NCBI RefSeq assembly: GCF_002234615.1
Contig: NZ_NMQW01000019.1
Span: forward strand, 1-64,000
Source: Paenibacillus rigui
GTDB lineage: Bacteria; Bacillota; Bacilli; Paenibacillales; NBRC-103111
DNA length: 64,000 nucleotides
Direction: 5' to 3'
Shown: positions 49,707 to 58,466 of the stretch, piece after piece
Layout: every line of letters begins with the position of its first letter
Numbering within the stretch: the first letter of the stretch is position 1
Made by a program: the position numbers and the translations under genes
The notes under the pieces: generated by a model
The model's database searches: none
Told to the model about the DNA's origin: nothing
What the model saw: the letters and a program-made list of their open reading frames with translations, nothing else

Positions 49707-52700
49707 TTACCCGTCGATCAGCTTGGACTGAACCAGCAGCCGGTACAAGGTAACCGCCGTTTCCGCACGGGTAATTTCACTTTTTGGCTTTAAGCCGTCG
49801 CCACTGCCTTGGATTAAGCCGCTTTGCACCGCTTGGGCCGCTTCCTGCAGCGCCCAGTCGTCGACTTCCCCTTGATCGCGGAATTCGGACAAGATTGACT
49901 TCGGATCCGCGGTATTCAAGCTGACCACGCGTCCTGCCAATCTGGAAGCCCTCGCGATAATAACAAGCGCTTCTTCTCTCGTAATGGTCCGATTCGGACG
50001 GAAGGTCCCGTCTTCGTAGCCGCTAACCAAGCCGAATGCGCTGGCCTGAGCAACAGCTCCTGCGTACCATTCCGAAGCAGGGACATCGTGGTACGTTCCC
50101 GCTGTTTGGCCTCTGTCCGAGAGACCCAAGGCCCTAATGACAATGGCCGCAAACTCTGCCCGAGTGACCTGCGTATCCGGGCTGTACTTCCCTGCGGCTA
50201 CCCCCTGCACGATCATGCGCGAGGCCATCTCGTTCACTTCCCGCTGCGCCCAATGACCGGTCATATCCTCGAACGTTTTGGAGTTCGAGATGATCGCGTA
50301 GGTGCTGTTCGTTAAGCTGCTGATCTCAGCAAAGAATTGTCCGGCCTGGTTCACGATACGCGTCGGTACATGATAGACGGTGCCATCTTCGAGGATAACT
50401 ACAGCTGTCGTAATCCGGTTGGTGTTGACGTCGGCAGAGATCGGAAGCGCTCTGCTCACCAAACCGCTGAAGAGATGAATTTCGGTTGTTCTGTCTTTAT
50501 AAATGGCAGTCACCGTAAAATTAACCGGCGGCATCAGAATCGCATACTGCCCGTACTTCGCCTGCTGCTGCGCCCGGGCTACCAGCTCGTTCGAAGCCTT
50601 CGAGATGGTGATACTTAGACGAATATCAGCAGCGTTGGCTTGAGCACCAAGCTGTGCGGCGATCGTATCCCAACTCAAGGCACCAAGCGGCAATGTGTAC
50701 CCGCCGAGATTGGACTGAAGCTGCACAGTCGCCTGGCTGTTTTGAAGCATGCTTACGGTACCGGCATCCATATTCAGGATGGCACGATCTACGTTCCCTG
50801 GTATGGTTACCGTAACCGTCGGTTTTGACCCTGAATGCTCCATCTGTTCCTTCACTTTGTCTCTATCCAATGTCGCCGTAGTGACGGTCTGACCATTCAC
50901 TTGTTCCGTTACGATGGATCCCAAATCTTCAACCGGTTTTCCGTTCAATCGTCCGGTCAAGTTTGTTGCCGGATCAGGTGCCGGTACTTGACCCGAGGAG
51001 CCGGAGCCCTTATTCGGACGCGAAGTACGGGTCGGTTCACGATATATAGTGATCGTATAGGAAGCCGTTGATTTGCCGTCTTCCGCCACAGCCTTCACCA
51101 CAATCGTGTTGAAGCCTTCCTGCAGCATGACCGGATTACTTTCTTGGCCGCTTGCTAAGGCCAAGTCGTTGATGAACAGCTTAGCATGCGGCTCGTATAC
51201 AGCCGCTGTCACCGTAGTCGCATACACCGCATTCGCTACACTTACATTGTAGCTCAATACTTGCGGGTTAAACGCCGGAACTAACGGTCCCGCCGATAAC
51301 GAAAGCGACGTCAGCTCAGCCTGGCTTGACGCTCCCCTTGGAGTGATCGTCACCTCCACGATGCCGGAAGCGGCGTTCATGTGCTTGTCATACACCGAGT
51401 AGGTTACCGTTTCGGTGCCTGTCACATCCGGATAGGGCTTGAATTCGAATGTTCCCGTAGAACTATTTATTAGCGTAAACGCACCTAATTTACCCTGTGG
51501 CTCTAAACTGTAAGTTAAATCCTCACTCTCAGGATCTTGGCCTAGCAGCTTGCCCTGAACCGCAGTATTCACAGCTGTAGTCAGCTGAACCTTTGCCGCG
51601 CTTGGCGGCAAGTTGCCTTGACCTATACTAATCTTCATCGTCGCCGTGGCTTTAGCGTAAGACTTTCCATCGAAGCCGTACCATTCGAAGGCCGTCTCGC
51701 CGAACCAGCCCGCAGCCGGACTAAAGGTAAGATAAGACAAATCCGCGAGGTAGACATCCTGCAGCACCGTTATCTCGTTATTATGCAAGTAGAGCTTGCC
51801 GATATCAGGAAGCTTGTTCAGCTTGATCTTCACGATCGCATCTCCATCGACATCCGTAAATGGAAAGTCCTCCGCACGGAAGGTTAATACGGTATCCTTC
51901 GTTCCAGAAACCGTATGATCGGATATGACCGGTGCGTGATTGACTTCCGTTACGTTGATCCGCTGGGTAGCGGCATTCCCTGCCGTATCCTTAACATAGA
52001 CAGAGTATTCACCATTCTCCGTAACGGTAAAGCTCACAGAACTGCTGCTGCCAAGTCCCGTACCATTACCGCCCTCAAAGTAGCTGTTATCCAGGTGACC
52101 CGGCGCCCAACGGATCGTATCAATACCATTTGGACTACCGTAAACGGTTGAAGCCACGGTGATAGTCACCTGCTCGTTCGTAGGGCCAACCGGTGCTGCA
52201 CTAAGCACAATCGAAGGCTTCGTCAAGCTGATTGTCTGAATATCGATGGTTCCGACAGCTTCATTACCTGCGATATCCTTTACAAATACCGTGTACATTC
52301 CGTTGGCACTGACTGTGAACTTGCTGCCGGCACCTACATCCGTACCCGCTGCTGCGAAATACGCAGTATCCCGGGTTCCATCCGCCCATTTTTGCTGGGA
52401 AAGCATGTTGCCTTGAAGGGTCCCGTATACCGTCGCCGTGATAGATACGGTAACATCGCCATTCGTTAACCCTCCCGGCGAGAAAGTGAGCTGAAGCAGC
52501 GGCACATCGCGCACGATCTGTGTAATGTCGACCTTCTGTACCGCTTCGTTGCCGGCCGCATCTTGAACATATACGGTGTAAGCACCGTTATCGTGTACGT
52601 CAAACTTCATCAAGTTCAGAGGGATATCTTGTCCTCCGCCTGAGCTAAAGAAAGAGGCCTGCTCATCCCCCGGCGCATATTTCACCCGGGTTACCGTGTT

Positions 52701-55700
52701 TCCAAGCTGATCGCCGGACACCGTTGGGGTTATCCGTACGCTAACATCTCCATTCGTAACCGTGTTGGGAACTAGACCCAACACAATCGTTGGCACGGAT
52801 TTACTAATGTTTATATCTACCTTGGCGCTAGCTGTATTACCTACCAGGTCCAACGCCTGAAACTGAACGGCATGGGCTCCTTCTGTCGTAACCGTGATAG
52901 CCCCGGTATAATCATTCCAGTTCATTCCATCAGCCAGCTTGTATTGAAGCAAGCTTAACCCGCTAAGGCTGTCAGCCGCTGCAGCCTGAATCGTGACATC
53001 CTGGGCCGTCCAAGTCCCTCCATTGTACGGCTGTCCGCCTGCTGTCATGGTTACCGTAAGACTTGGAGCGGTCTGATCCACCTTCAGGATGAACGAGCTT
53101 CCCGTAGCATTGCCTGCTGCATCAGCGGCCTGTACCTTGACAGAGTACACGCCTTCCGTTACTGTGACCGCTGCCGAATAAGGATTCCATGTTGTTCCGC
53201 CATCCAATGAATACTGTTGATCCGGTTTCAATGGGGCCTTGCTGCTGTTCTCGTCGTTGGCTTCAAGCGAGATGGTAACGGGCTGATTCACCCATGTATC
53301 ACTCGTATACGCATGCCCGCCTCCGTCTGTCAAGGTGACGGTTTGGCTAGGAGCAATGGAGTCGATCTTGACCGACCAGCTGGCTTCCGTCACAAGACCT
53401 GCAAGGTCTGTGGCGCGAGCCTTCATGCTGTACACTCCATTCGTTACCGTTACCGGTTGGGAATAATTTGTCCAAGCCCCCCCGTCATCCAACGAATACT
53501 CAACCGATGCGATTCCGCTCATTGCATCACCAGGCTGCAGCTCCAGCGTCACATTTTCCTTGCTCCATGTATCGTTGACATAAGAAGCTCCGCTGGACGT
53601 TTTTATAGCAGCGCCGAGGTTCGGTGCCGTCTGGTCCACTTTTACACTGGCAGTTTCCTGGGAAAGGTTCCCTGCGCTATCTGCTGCTTTCACTAGAACG
53701 GCGTACTGTCCATCTGTGGCCAGACTAATATCGCCCGTATAAGCGGTCCAGTTGGCGCCCCCGTCCAAGGAGTATTGATACGAGCTGATCCCACTTCCCG
53801 TATCCTGTGTAATGGATGCCTTCACCGTCACTGACTGCCGGCTCCATGTACCGTCCGTATAATCTCCTGTTCCCGTTGTCAGCTTTAAGGACAAATCGGG
53901 TTTCACGGTATCGATCTGGATCGTAGCTTCCACCTGCGACTTATTCCCGCTCTGATCCGTAGCTTCAACATTCACTTGATACGTACCGTCCGCTGAAAGT
54001 ACCACAGGTACCGTATAATCCGTCAGGGGCTGATTATTCAGCGAATATTGCAGAGCGGCCAGTCCTGTTTCGCTATCCGATGCACTCACCTGCAGCGTTA
54101 CCGGCTGGTTCGTCCAGCTTCCGCTCACATACGCCGCTCCGTTCGACGTCATATTCACGGACAGCGCTGGAGGTGTCTTGTCGATTTTTATCGTGAAATC
54201 TTGCTGCTCTACGTTTCCTGCATTATCTACAACCTTGATTTGTAACGCAAATACCCCGTTCGTAGAAAGGACAATAGGTGTATTGTCTGCCAAGGCTGTC
54301 CATGTGCTGCCTCCGTTGAGGGAATACTCTTTGGACTTCAGACCACTTGTCCCATCTGCCGCCGTCACCCCAACCGAAACGTCCCCCTTCGCCCATGTGC
54401 CATCGGTGTAAGGCTGGCCGTTCGTTGTCAAGCTGACGCTAACGGACGGCTTCGTTTTATCAAGCATCACCTGCGTTTGCTGTATCACCGCGTTGCCCAG
54501 GCTGTCCTTGAGCTTCAACCAGGCTGCATAATTTCCATCGGTCGCCACCTGAATCGGACCTTTGTTCCACGTCAGTCCTCCATCAATCGAAGCATCGGTG
54601 GCGATCGTCACATCTTTTGCCGTCCAAACCCCGCCTGCATAATTGTTATTGTCCGATGTCTTCATCGGGCTCGCCGGGGTTAAAGGCGTTATCGGCATCG
54701 TGTTACCGTCCAACTGTTTTGATGCTGTAAGACCGGTATTATTCTCAAACTTCGTATTGCTCAGGTCAGGGTTCCCGTTTTGTATAAGCAGCCCCGTCCC
54801 ATTGCCAGCTGTCGACGTGTTACCCGTAAAGGTCACATTCGTAAGCGAAGCCTCTTTATCATAATAAAAATAAGTGAGGTACATGCCTCCGCCGTCACTG
54901 TTCGCGGTATTATTTGTAAAAGACGTATCGCTAATCGCTGCCACAGCGTTCAGGTACAAGCCTCCGCCGATCCCATCATCCGAAGACCCGGACGCCGTAT
55001 TCTGAGAGAACGTGCTATTCGTGATGGCAACGGTCCCCTGTGAGTTGTAGGATGCAGCTAATATCGCCATGCCCCCACCCAATTCCGCACTGGAAGTATT
55101 CCCGGTAACTGTGGCCTGATTGATTTGGATGTTCAAATCCCCTTCAAGGTACAAGCCGCCCCCGCGTTCGCCCGCCGTGTTCGATAGGAAGGACGTATTC
55201 TGGATCACCGCCTTCGCCGTTGCCGGCCCTGTCACGTTCAGACCACCGCCGTACCCGGCTCCCGCTCCGTTCTTTGCCATGTTGTTTTTTAGGATGCTAT
55301 TGGAGAGCGTCAGCGTTTTCCCCGCTGTAAGCTCAGCGGAAACGCCCCCTCCCCCATTCCCGTACGAGTCCGGAGAAGCTTTACCGTTCTGAATGGTAAC
55401 CCCCTGGAAGGTGACGTTAGGACTCAACAATGTTCCACCATCCGGAAAAACTGCGAAGACCCGGGATAAATTTCGCCCGTCAATGACCGTTGTGGCCGGA
55501 TCTCCATTCGTTCCTGAGATGGTTACGTCTTTTGTAATGTTCAGCTGCCCGGAGGAAAGCTCATACGTCCCGGGATTAATATTGATCGTATTCGGACCCG
55601 TCACAGTATTGCTAAGCTGAACGGCTGTACGCAGCGTACATTGCCCTGCGGCAGAGCAGTTGCCCGTTGTATCGGACGTATTATCTACCGTAAAGGTGGC

Positions 55701-55841
55701 CGCCATAGCTTGCGAAGCCATGAGCATAGAGACGCCTGCAAGCGCCAGCAGCAAGCAGCTGATTTTCAAAAAGACCATAAGCCGCTCCCGCCTGTTATTC
55801 CCGTCCGTAGCTGTAAACGAGTATGTATTTGCCAGCATCAT
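49707..55841 (-). CDS. Giant SLH-anchored surface protein with beta-helix and Ig-like repeats
   Basis: A 2044-residue secreted protein. An unusual N-terminal extension of about 20 residues with NNRRERL precedes the signal hydrophobic stretch. Then: a CSLREA-like right-handed beta-helix (about 47-390; repeated GGGL/NTAxxxGGG turns), about seven Ig/OmpL47-like repeats with xxYSLNGGxxWTxY and DxAGN cores (397-1017), three or more repeats with VYGT and EYSVYVKDxAGN (1020-1300), two cadherin-like modules (1304-1500), a cadherin-like beta-sandwich (1505-1597), a linker, a beta domain, and three SLH repeats (1852-2044). No catalytic site is recognised. It follows three tail-collar genes on the same strand. 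Confidence 0.88.
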   Translation of the reverse strand: MMLANTYSFTATDGNNRRERLMVFLKISCLLLALAGVSMLMASQAMAATFTVDNTSDTTGNCSAAGQCTLRTAVQLSNTVTGPNTININPGTYELSSGQLNITKDVTISGTNGDPATTVIDGRNLSRVFAVFPDGGTLLSPNVTFQGVTIQNGKASPDSYGNGGGGVSAELTAGKTLTLSNSILKNNMAKNGAGAGYGGGLNVTGPATAKAVIQNTSFLSNTAGERGGGLYLEGDLNIQINQATVTGNTSSAELGGGMAILAASYNSQGTVAITNSTFSQNTASGSSDDGIGGGLYLNAVAAISDTSFTNNTANSDGGGMYLTYFYYDKEASLTNVTFTGNTSTAGNGTGLLIQNGNPDLSNTKFENNTGLTASKQLDGNTMPITPLTPASPMKTSDNNNYAGGVWTAKDVTIATDASIDGGLTWNKGPIQVATDGNYAAWLKLKDSLGNAVIQQTQVMLDKTKPSVSVSLTTNGQPYTDGTWAKGDVSVGVTAADGTSGLKSKEYSLNGGSTWTALADNTPIVLSTNGVFALQIKVVDNAGNVEQQDFTIKIDKTPPALSVNMTSNGAAYVSGSWTNQPVTLQVSASDSETGLAALQYSLNNQPLTDYTVPVVLSADGTYQVNVEATDQSGNKSQVEATIQIDTVKPDLSLKLTTGTGDYTDGTWSRQSVTVKASITQDTGSGISSYQYSLDGGANWTAYTGDISLATDGQYAVLVKAADSAGNLSQETASVKVDQTAPNLGAAIKTSSGASYVNDTWSKENVTLELQPGDAMSGIASVEYSLDDGGAWTNYSQPVTVTNGVYSMKARATDLAGLVTEASWSVKIDSIAPSQTVTLTDGGGHAYTSDTWVNQPVTISLEANDENSSKAPLKPDQQYSLDGGTTWNPYSAAVTVTEGVYSVKVQAADAAGNATGSSFILKVDQTAPSLTVTMTAGGQPYNGGTWTAQDVTIQAAAADSLSGLSLLQYKLADGMNWNDYTGAITVTTEGAHAVQFQALDLVGNTASAKVDINISKSVPTIVLGLVPNTVTNGDVSVRITPTVSGDQLGNTVTRVKYAPGDEQASFFSSGGGQDIPLNLMKFDVHDNGAYTVYVQDAAGNEAVQKVDITQIVRDVPLLQLTFSPGGLTNGDVTVSITATVYGTLQGNMLSQQKWADGTRDTAYFAAAGTDVGAGSKFTVSANGMYTVFVKDIAGNEAVGTIDIQTISLTKPSIVLSAAPVGPTNEQVTITVASTVYGSPNGIDTIRWAPGHLDNSYFEGGNGTGLGSSSSVSFTVTENGEYSVYVKDTAGNAATQRINVTEVNHAPVISDHTVSGTKDTVLTFRAEDFPFTDVDGDAIVKIKLNKLPDIGKLYLHNNEITVLQDVYLADLSYLTFSPAAGWFGETAFEWYGFDGKSYAKATATMKISIGQGNLPPSAAKVQLTTAVNTAVQGKLLGQDPESEDLTYSLEPQGKLGAFTLINSSTGTFEFKPYPDVTGTETVTYSVYDKHMNAASGIVEVTITPRGASSQAELTSLSLSAGPLVPAFNPQVLSYNVSVANAVYATTVTAAVYEPHAKLFINDLALASGQESNPVMLQEGFNTIVVKAVAEDGKSTASYTITIYREPTRTSRPNKGSGSSGQVPAPDPATNLTGRLNGKPVEDLGSIVTEQVNGQTVTTATLDRDKVKEQMEHSGSKPTVTVTIPGNVDRAILNMDAGTVSMLQNSQATVQLQSNLGGYTLPLGALSWDTIAAQLGAQANAADIRLSITISKASNELVARAQQQAKYGQYAILMPPVNFTVTAIYKDRTTEIHLFSGLVSRALPISADVNTNRITTAVVILEDGTVYHVPTRIVNQAGQFFAEISSLTNSTYAIISNSKTFEDMTGHWAQREVNEMASRMIVQGVAAGKYSPDTQVTRAEFAAIVIRALGLSDRGQTAGTYHDVPASEWYAGAVAQASAFGLVSGYEDGTFRPNRTITREEALVIIARASRLAGRVVSLNTADPKSILSEFRDQGEVDDWALQEAAQAVQSGLIQGSGDGLKPKSEITRAETAVTLYRLLVQSKLIDG

Positions 55842-55881
55842 GATTCCCCCTTTCCTCTCACCGTTTCATCTATTCCCAATT

Positions 55882-56400
55882 TTATGGTCTTTGCGGAAAT
55901 ATCCCCTGCATGGCAATAATAAACGTCAAACCGAGATAAGGCTGCATATTGTTATGCGGCTGGCCCCCGCCCGTTACCGACATGGCAGAGCTGCTCATAG
56001 CTACCGTGGGCACAGAGGCATCATATGCGTTGATCCCGGGCGTGTTGGCCCAAATTCCCCCACCAAGAGCATCCTGTGTGCCCACCGTGTTATCGCCCAT
56101 AACAGTATGCCGATGGGACGGCATTTCATTCTGCAGTAGCGTGACCGATTCCGAGCCGTCTGATTGCCCTAAGACATAGTCGGAAAGTCCTGATCCCTGG
56201 CCTGCGCCAACAGGTACTCTATCCATAAAATTAGGCAAGCCGAAGGTCGACTTGCCGTCTCCGCCATAGGTTGTGCCCAGCAAGGAAAACAACGCCGTAT
56301 TTTGTGAGATAGAGAGAATTTGACCGTTGCACAAAGCCCAGCCCGTTGGCGCAAAATTACCTGCAAAAAGACGGATTTCCGCAACAAATTGATCCGACAT
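55882..56400 (-). CDS. Phage tail-collar domain protein (MdpB-like), copy 1
   Basis: A 172-residue protein. The N-terminal tail-collar domain is clear: EIRLFAGNFAPTGWALCNGQ, then SLLGTTYGGDGKSTFGLPNFMDRVPVGAG. The middle carries MPSHRHTV, and the C-terminus the conserved GGGQPHNNMQPYLGLTFIIAMQGIFP. This is the microcystin-dependent-protein family, related to short tail fibre collars but found in non-phage loci. It has no signal peptide. The gene lies 40 bp upstream of the giant SLH protein gene and 18 bp after another copy. The role is unknown; a surface or appendage function is inferred. Confidence 0.9.
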   Translation of the reverse strand: MSDQFVAEIRLFAGNFAPTGWALCNGQILSISQNTALFSLLGTTYGGDGKSTFGLPNFMDRVPVGAGQGSGLSDYVLGQSDGSESVTLLQNEMPSHRHTVMGDNTVGTQDALGGGIWANTPGINAYDASVPTVAMSSSAMSVTGGGQPHNNMQPYLGLTFIIAMQGIFPQRP

Positions 56401-56418
56401 AATAAGGTCCCCTCCTAA

Positions 56419-56931
56419 TTAATTCCGCGATGGAAAAATACCTTGCAGCGCAATACAGAAATTAAGCGTCAAAAACGGCTGCATATTGTAATGTGGCTGC
56501 CCGCCGCCCGTATTCGCAAGCGCAGCAGAACCTGCTGCGTTAAGCCCTGTATTCACAGCGCCCTGCACATTGTAGGAGCTGGCCGCCGTTATTGCCCATG
56601 TACTATTAGCTGCTGTAGTAGAATTCGCAATATTCTTACTCCCGTTCACGGCATGTGAGTGCGGTGGCAGCTCATTTATAGTAAGAGTGTGCGCCTCCTC
56701 ACCGGCCGAAGCCCCCAGCATGATCTTGGTCCCCATTCCTGCAGGCACTCTGCCCCTTAAATCAGGCAGCGCAAAAGTGGTCATGCCATTCCCCCCGTAG
56801 GCTGTACCCAGCAGCGAGAACAAAGCCTGATTCTGGTTGATCTGCAGCACTTGACCATTGCACAAAGCCCAGCCTTTGGGCGGGTAAATAAAACTGAACA
56901 GCCTGATTTCGGCAAGATACGGTTCTGACAT
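56419..56931 (-). CDS. Phage tail-collar domain protein (MdpB-like), copy 2
   Basis: A 170-residue paralogue of its neighbours: EIRLFSFIYPPKGWALCNGQ, FSLLGTAYGGNGMTTFALPDLRGRVPAGMG, ELPPHSHAV, and the final GGGQPHYNMQPFLTLNFCIALQGIFPS. The central region, rich in Asn/Ala/Thr, differs from the other copies, as expected if it carries specificity. The ATG at 56931 has AAGGAGG 8 nt upstream; the frame opens 6 codons earlier. There is no signal peptide. The three copies are in one apparent operon. Confidence 0.9.
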   Translation of the reverse strand: MSEPYLAEIRLFSFIYPPKGWALCNGQVLQINQNQALFSLLGTAYGGNGMTTFALPDLRGRVPAGMGTKIMLGASAGEEAHTLTINELPPHSHAVNGSKNIANSTTAANSTWAITAASSYNVQGAVNTGLNAAGSAALANTGGGQPHYNMQPFLTLNFCIALQGIFPSRN

Positions 56932-57000
56932 CCATTCTTCCTCCTTCATATCTACAACTACGCAAGCTGCAAGCCGAAAGGCCCGATATGTGCTTCATAG

Positions 57001-57519
57001 CTAGCCCTGCACCGGATAGATCCCGAACAGGCTAATGATAAAACCGATCGTCAAGTAAGGCATCAGGTTATCATGCGGTTGGCTGCCCCCCGCAAGTGCG
57101 ATGTTGCCGGGATGCATTTGCTGAAGAGAAGAGGGCGCGGAAGTAAATTGATTCAACGTCGATTTCGCCCAGAGCGCGTCCTTAGGACTATTGGTATTGC
57201 CTCGTTTCGGTTGTCCGATCATCGCGTGATTGTGCGGAGAGATCTGATTCACCGTCAGCGTTACATTCTCCGCTCCGCCATTCTGACCGATGGTGTAGGT
57301 CGTGCTCGAGGCCGCTGTTCCCTGATGAATCGGAACGCGTCCTCTCAGGTCCGGCAGCGCAAAGGTCTCTTGGCCGTCTCCGCCGTAGGTAGTTCCGATA
57401 AGATTAAACAAGGTATCATTTTCCGAAATGGACAGTATCTGCCCTTCACAAAACATCCAGCCTACAGGAGCAAAATTGCCCGCAAACATACGAATTTCTC
57501 CTACATAGGGTTGTGACAT
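57001..57519 (-). CDS. Phage tail-collar domain protein (MdpB-like), copy 3
   Basis: A 172-residue member: EIRMFAGNFAPVGWMFCEGQ, FNLIGTTYGGDGQETFALPDLRGRVPIHQG, VNQISPHNHAMIG, and the end GGSQPHDNLMPYLTIGFIISLFGIYP. It is the first collar gene in transcription order, 3 bp after the DUF6916-like gene, which shows tight coupling. It resembles copy 1 more than copy 2 at the N-terminus. It has no signal peptide or membrane helix, so how or whether it reaches the surface is unclear. Confidence 0.9.
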   Translation of the reverse strand: MSQPYVGEIRMFAGNFAPVGWMFCEGQILSISENDTLFNLIGTTYGGDGQETFALPDLRGRVPIHQGTAASSTTYTIGQNGGAENVTLTVNQISPHNHAMIGQPKRGNTNSPKDALWAKSTLNQFTSAPSSLQQMHPGNIALAGGSQPHDNLMPYLTIGFIISLFGIYPVQG

Positions 57520-57522
57520 CTC

Positions 57523-57837
57523 TTATTCCTCCTTTGGCTCCCGCAATAGATTAAATGCTATCTCATACTTGAAACCATCCTGCTCCCGTCCGATCGGCAC
57601 GACAAAAAGGTCCAGCTCACCTAATTGTTCATGCTGCAGCCGATACATCTGCTGGGGAAGGAATGGATCCAGCGGTCCTTTTAACAATAGCGAGAATTGT
57701 TCTACGTCAGACCGTATCGCCAGCTCCTCGATGGTCTCAAGCCGCAATATCACGGCTCCACCTTCTAACCCAATCCTGAACTCCGTATGTATTGCCTCCC
57801 GAAAGGCTGCTGCTGAAAAAAACTCCATTGACGTCAT
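57523..57837 (-). CDS. DUF6916-like small protein
   Basis: A protein of about 104 residues: EFFSAAAFREAIHTEFRIGL, then FSLLLKGPLDPFLPQQMYRLQHEQLGELDLFVVPIGREQDGFKYEIAFN. The L-F-x-x-P-x-G-R-x-x-x-G-x-x-Y-E-A-x-F-N ending is the mark of a short family repeatedly found beside tail-collar genes. Function unknown. The start may be the ATG at 57837 (GGAGG only 3-4 nt upstream) or the one at 57828 (12 nt). It lies between the GNAT and collar genes, 3 bp before the latter. Confidence 0.75.
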   Translation of the reverse strand: MTSMEFFSAAAFREAIHTEFRIGLEGGAVILRLETIEELAIRSDVEQFSLLLKGPLDPFLPQQMYRLQHEQLGELDLFVVPIGREQDGFKYEIAFNLLREPKEE

Positions 57838-57850
57838 TTCCCTCCTTCAT

Positions 57851-58321
57851 TTACTTATTCGCTTGCTGCCATTCCATCGCTTCATACATCTCCCCCGCCT
57901 CGGTCTGCGAAAAACCAAGACGCTCATACAGCCCTTTGGCGCGATTCCCCCTCAAGACATGGAGCTGCAACGGCTTCCCCTCGGCAGCCGATTGGGTTTG
58001 AAGCTCGCGCAAAAGCTGCGTTCCCAAGCCCCGGTTCCGGTAAGCCGGGAGCAGGGAGATATCCACGAGCACGTTAGCCTGCGGCAGGCGTGCGGTCATG
58101 ATTCTGCCTATCGGCCGGCCGTCCAGCCGTACAATCCGATGCTCCGCGTCGGGATACTGCATCCGGTAGGAGCGCTGCTGCATTTGAAACTGCATTCCGA
58201 GAAAAGCCTGCTTCTGGGCTTCATTCCAACCGAATGCATCTATTTCCTCACTCCGGACACTGCTGTACAACTCTAGTAAAAAAGATTCATCGTCCGGGGT
58301 CGCCGTTGTTAAAATAAGCAT
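57851..58321 (-). CDS. GNAT family N-acetyltransferase
   Basis: A 156-residue protein with an intact GNAT core: LVDISLLPAYRNRGLGTQLLRELQTQS contains the R-N-R-G-L-G acetyl-CoA loop, and PLQLHVLRGNRAKGLYERLGFSQTEAG the C-terminal helix and Y-x-x-x-G-F motif. It differs from the degenerate GNAT-like pair at 46 and 49 kb. AGAGGTGA precedes the ATG. It is the first gene of the collar/giant surface protein operon, 13 bp before the DUF6916-like gene, so it may modify one of these proteins, which is inference. Confidence 0.9.
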   Translation of the reverse strand: MLILTTATPDDESFLLELYSSVRSEEIDAFGWNEAQKQAFLGMQFQMQQRSYRMQYPDAEHRIVRLDGRPIGRIMTARLPQANVLVDISLLPAYRNRGLGTQLLRELQTQSAAEGKPLQLHVLRGNRAKGLYERLGFSQTEAGEMYEAMEWQQANK

Positions 58322-58466
58322 GACTCACCTCTTCACACCACACTAGGAAACTATATACATAAGCTCTTCTCCCTATTATAATTGTTGTAGCCTCCCCTTT
58401 ACTAGAGAAGTTTTCATATAAAATAATCAAGCTATTATTAAATTGCAGGTCCAAAGGAGGATAATG

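Noticed and set aside
55882-57519. Prophage remnant suggested by the three tail-collar proteins
   Set aside because: No integrase, capsid, terminase, holin or other tail genes lie nearby; the collar family is also known outside phages.
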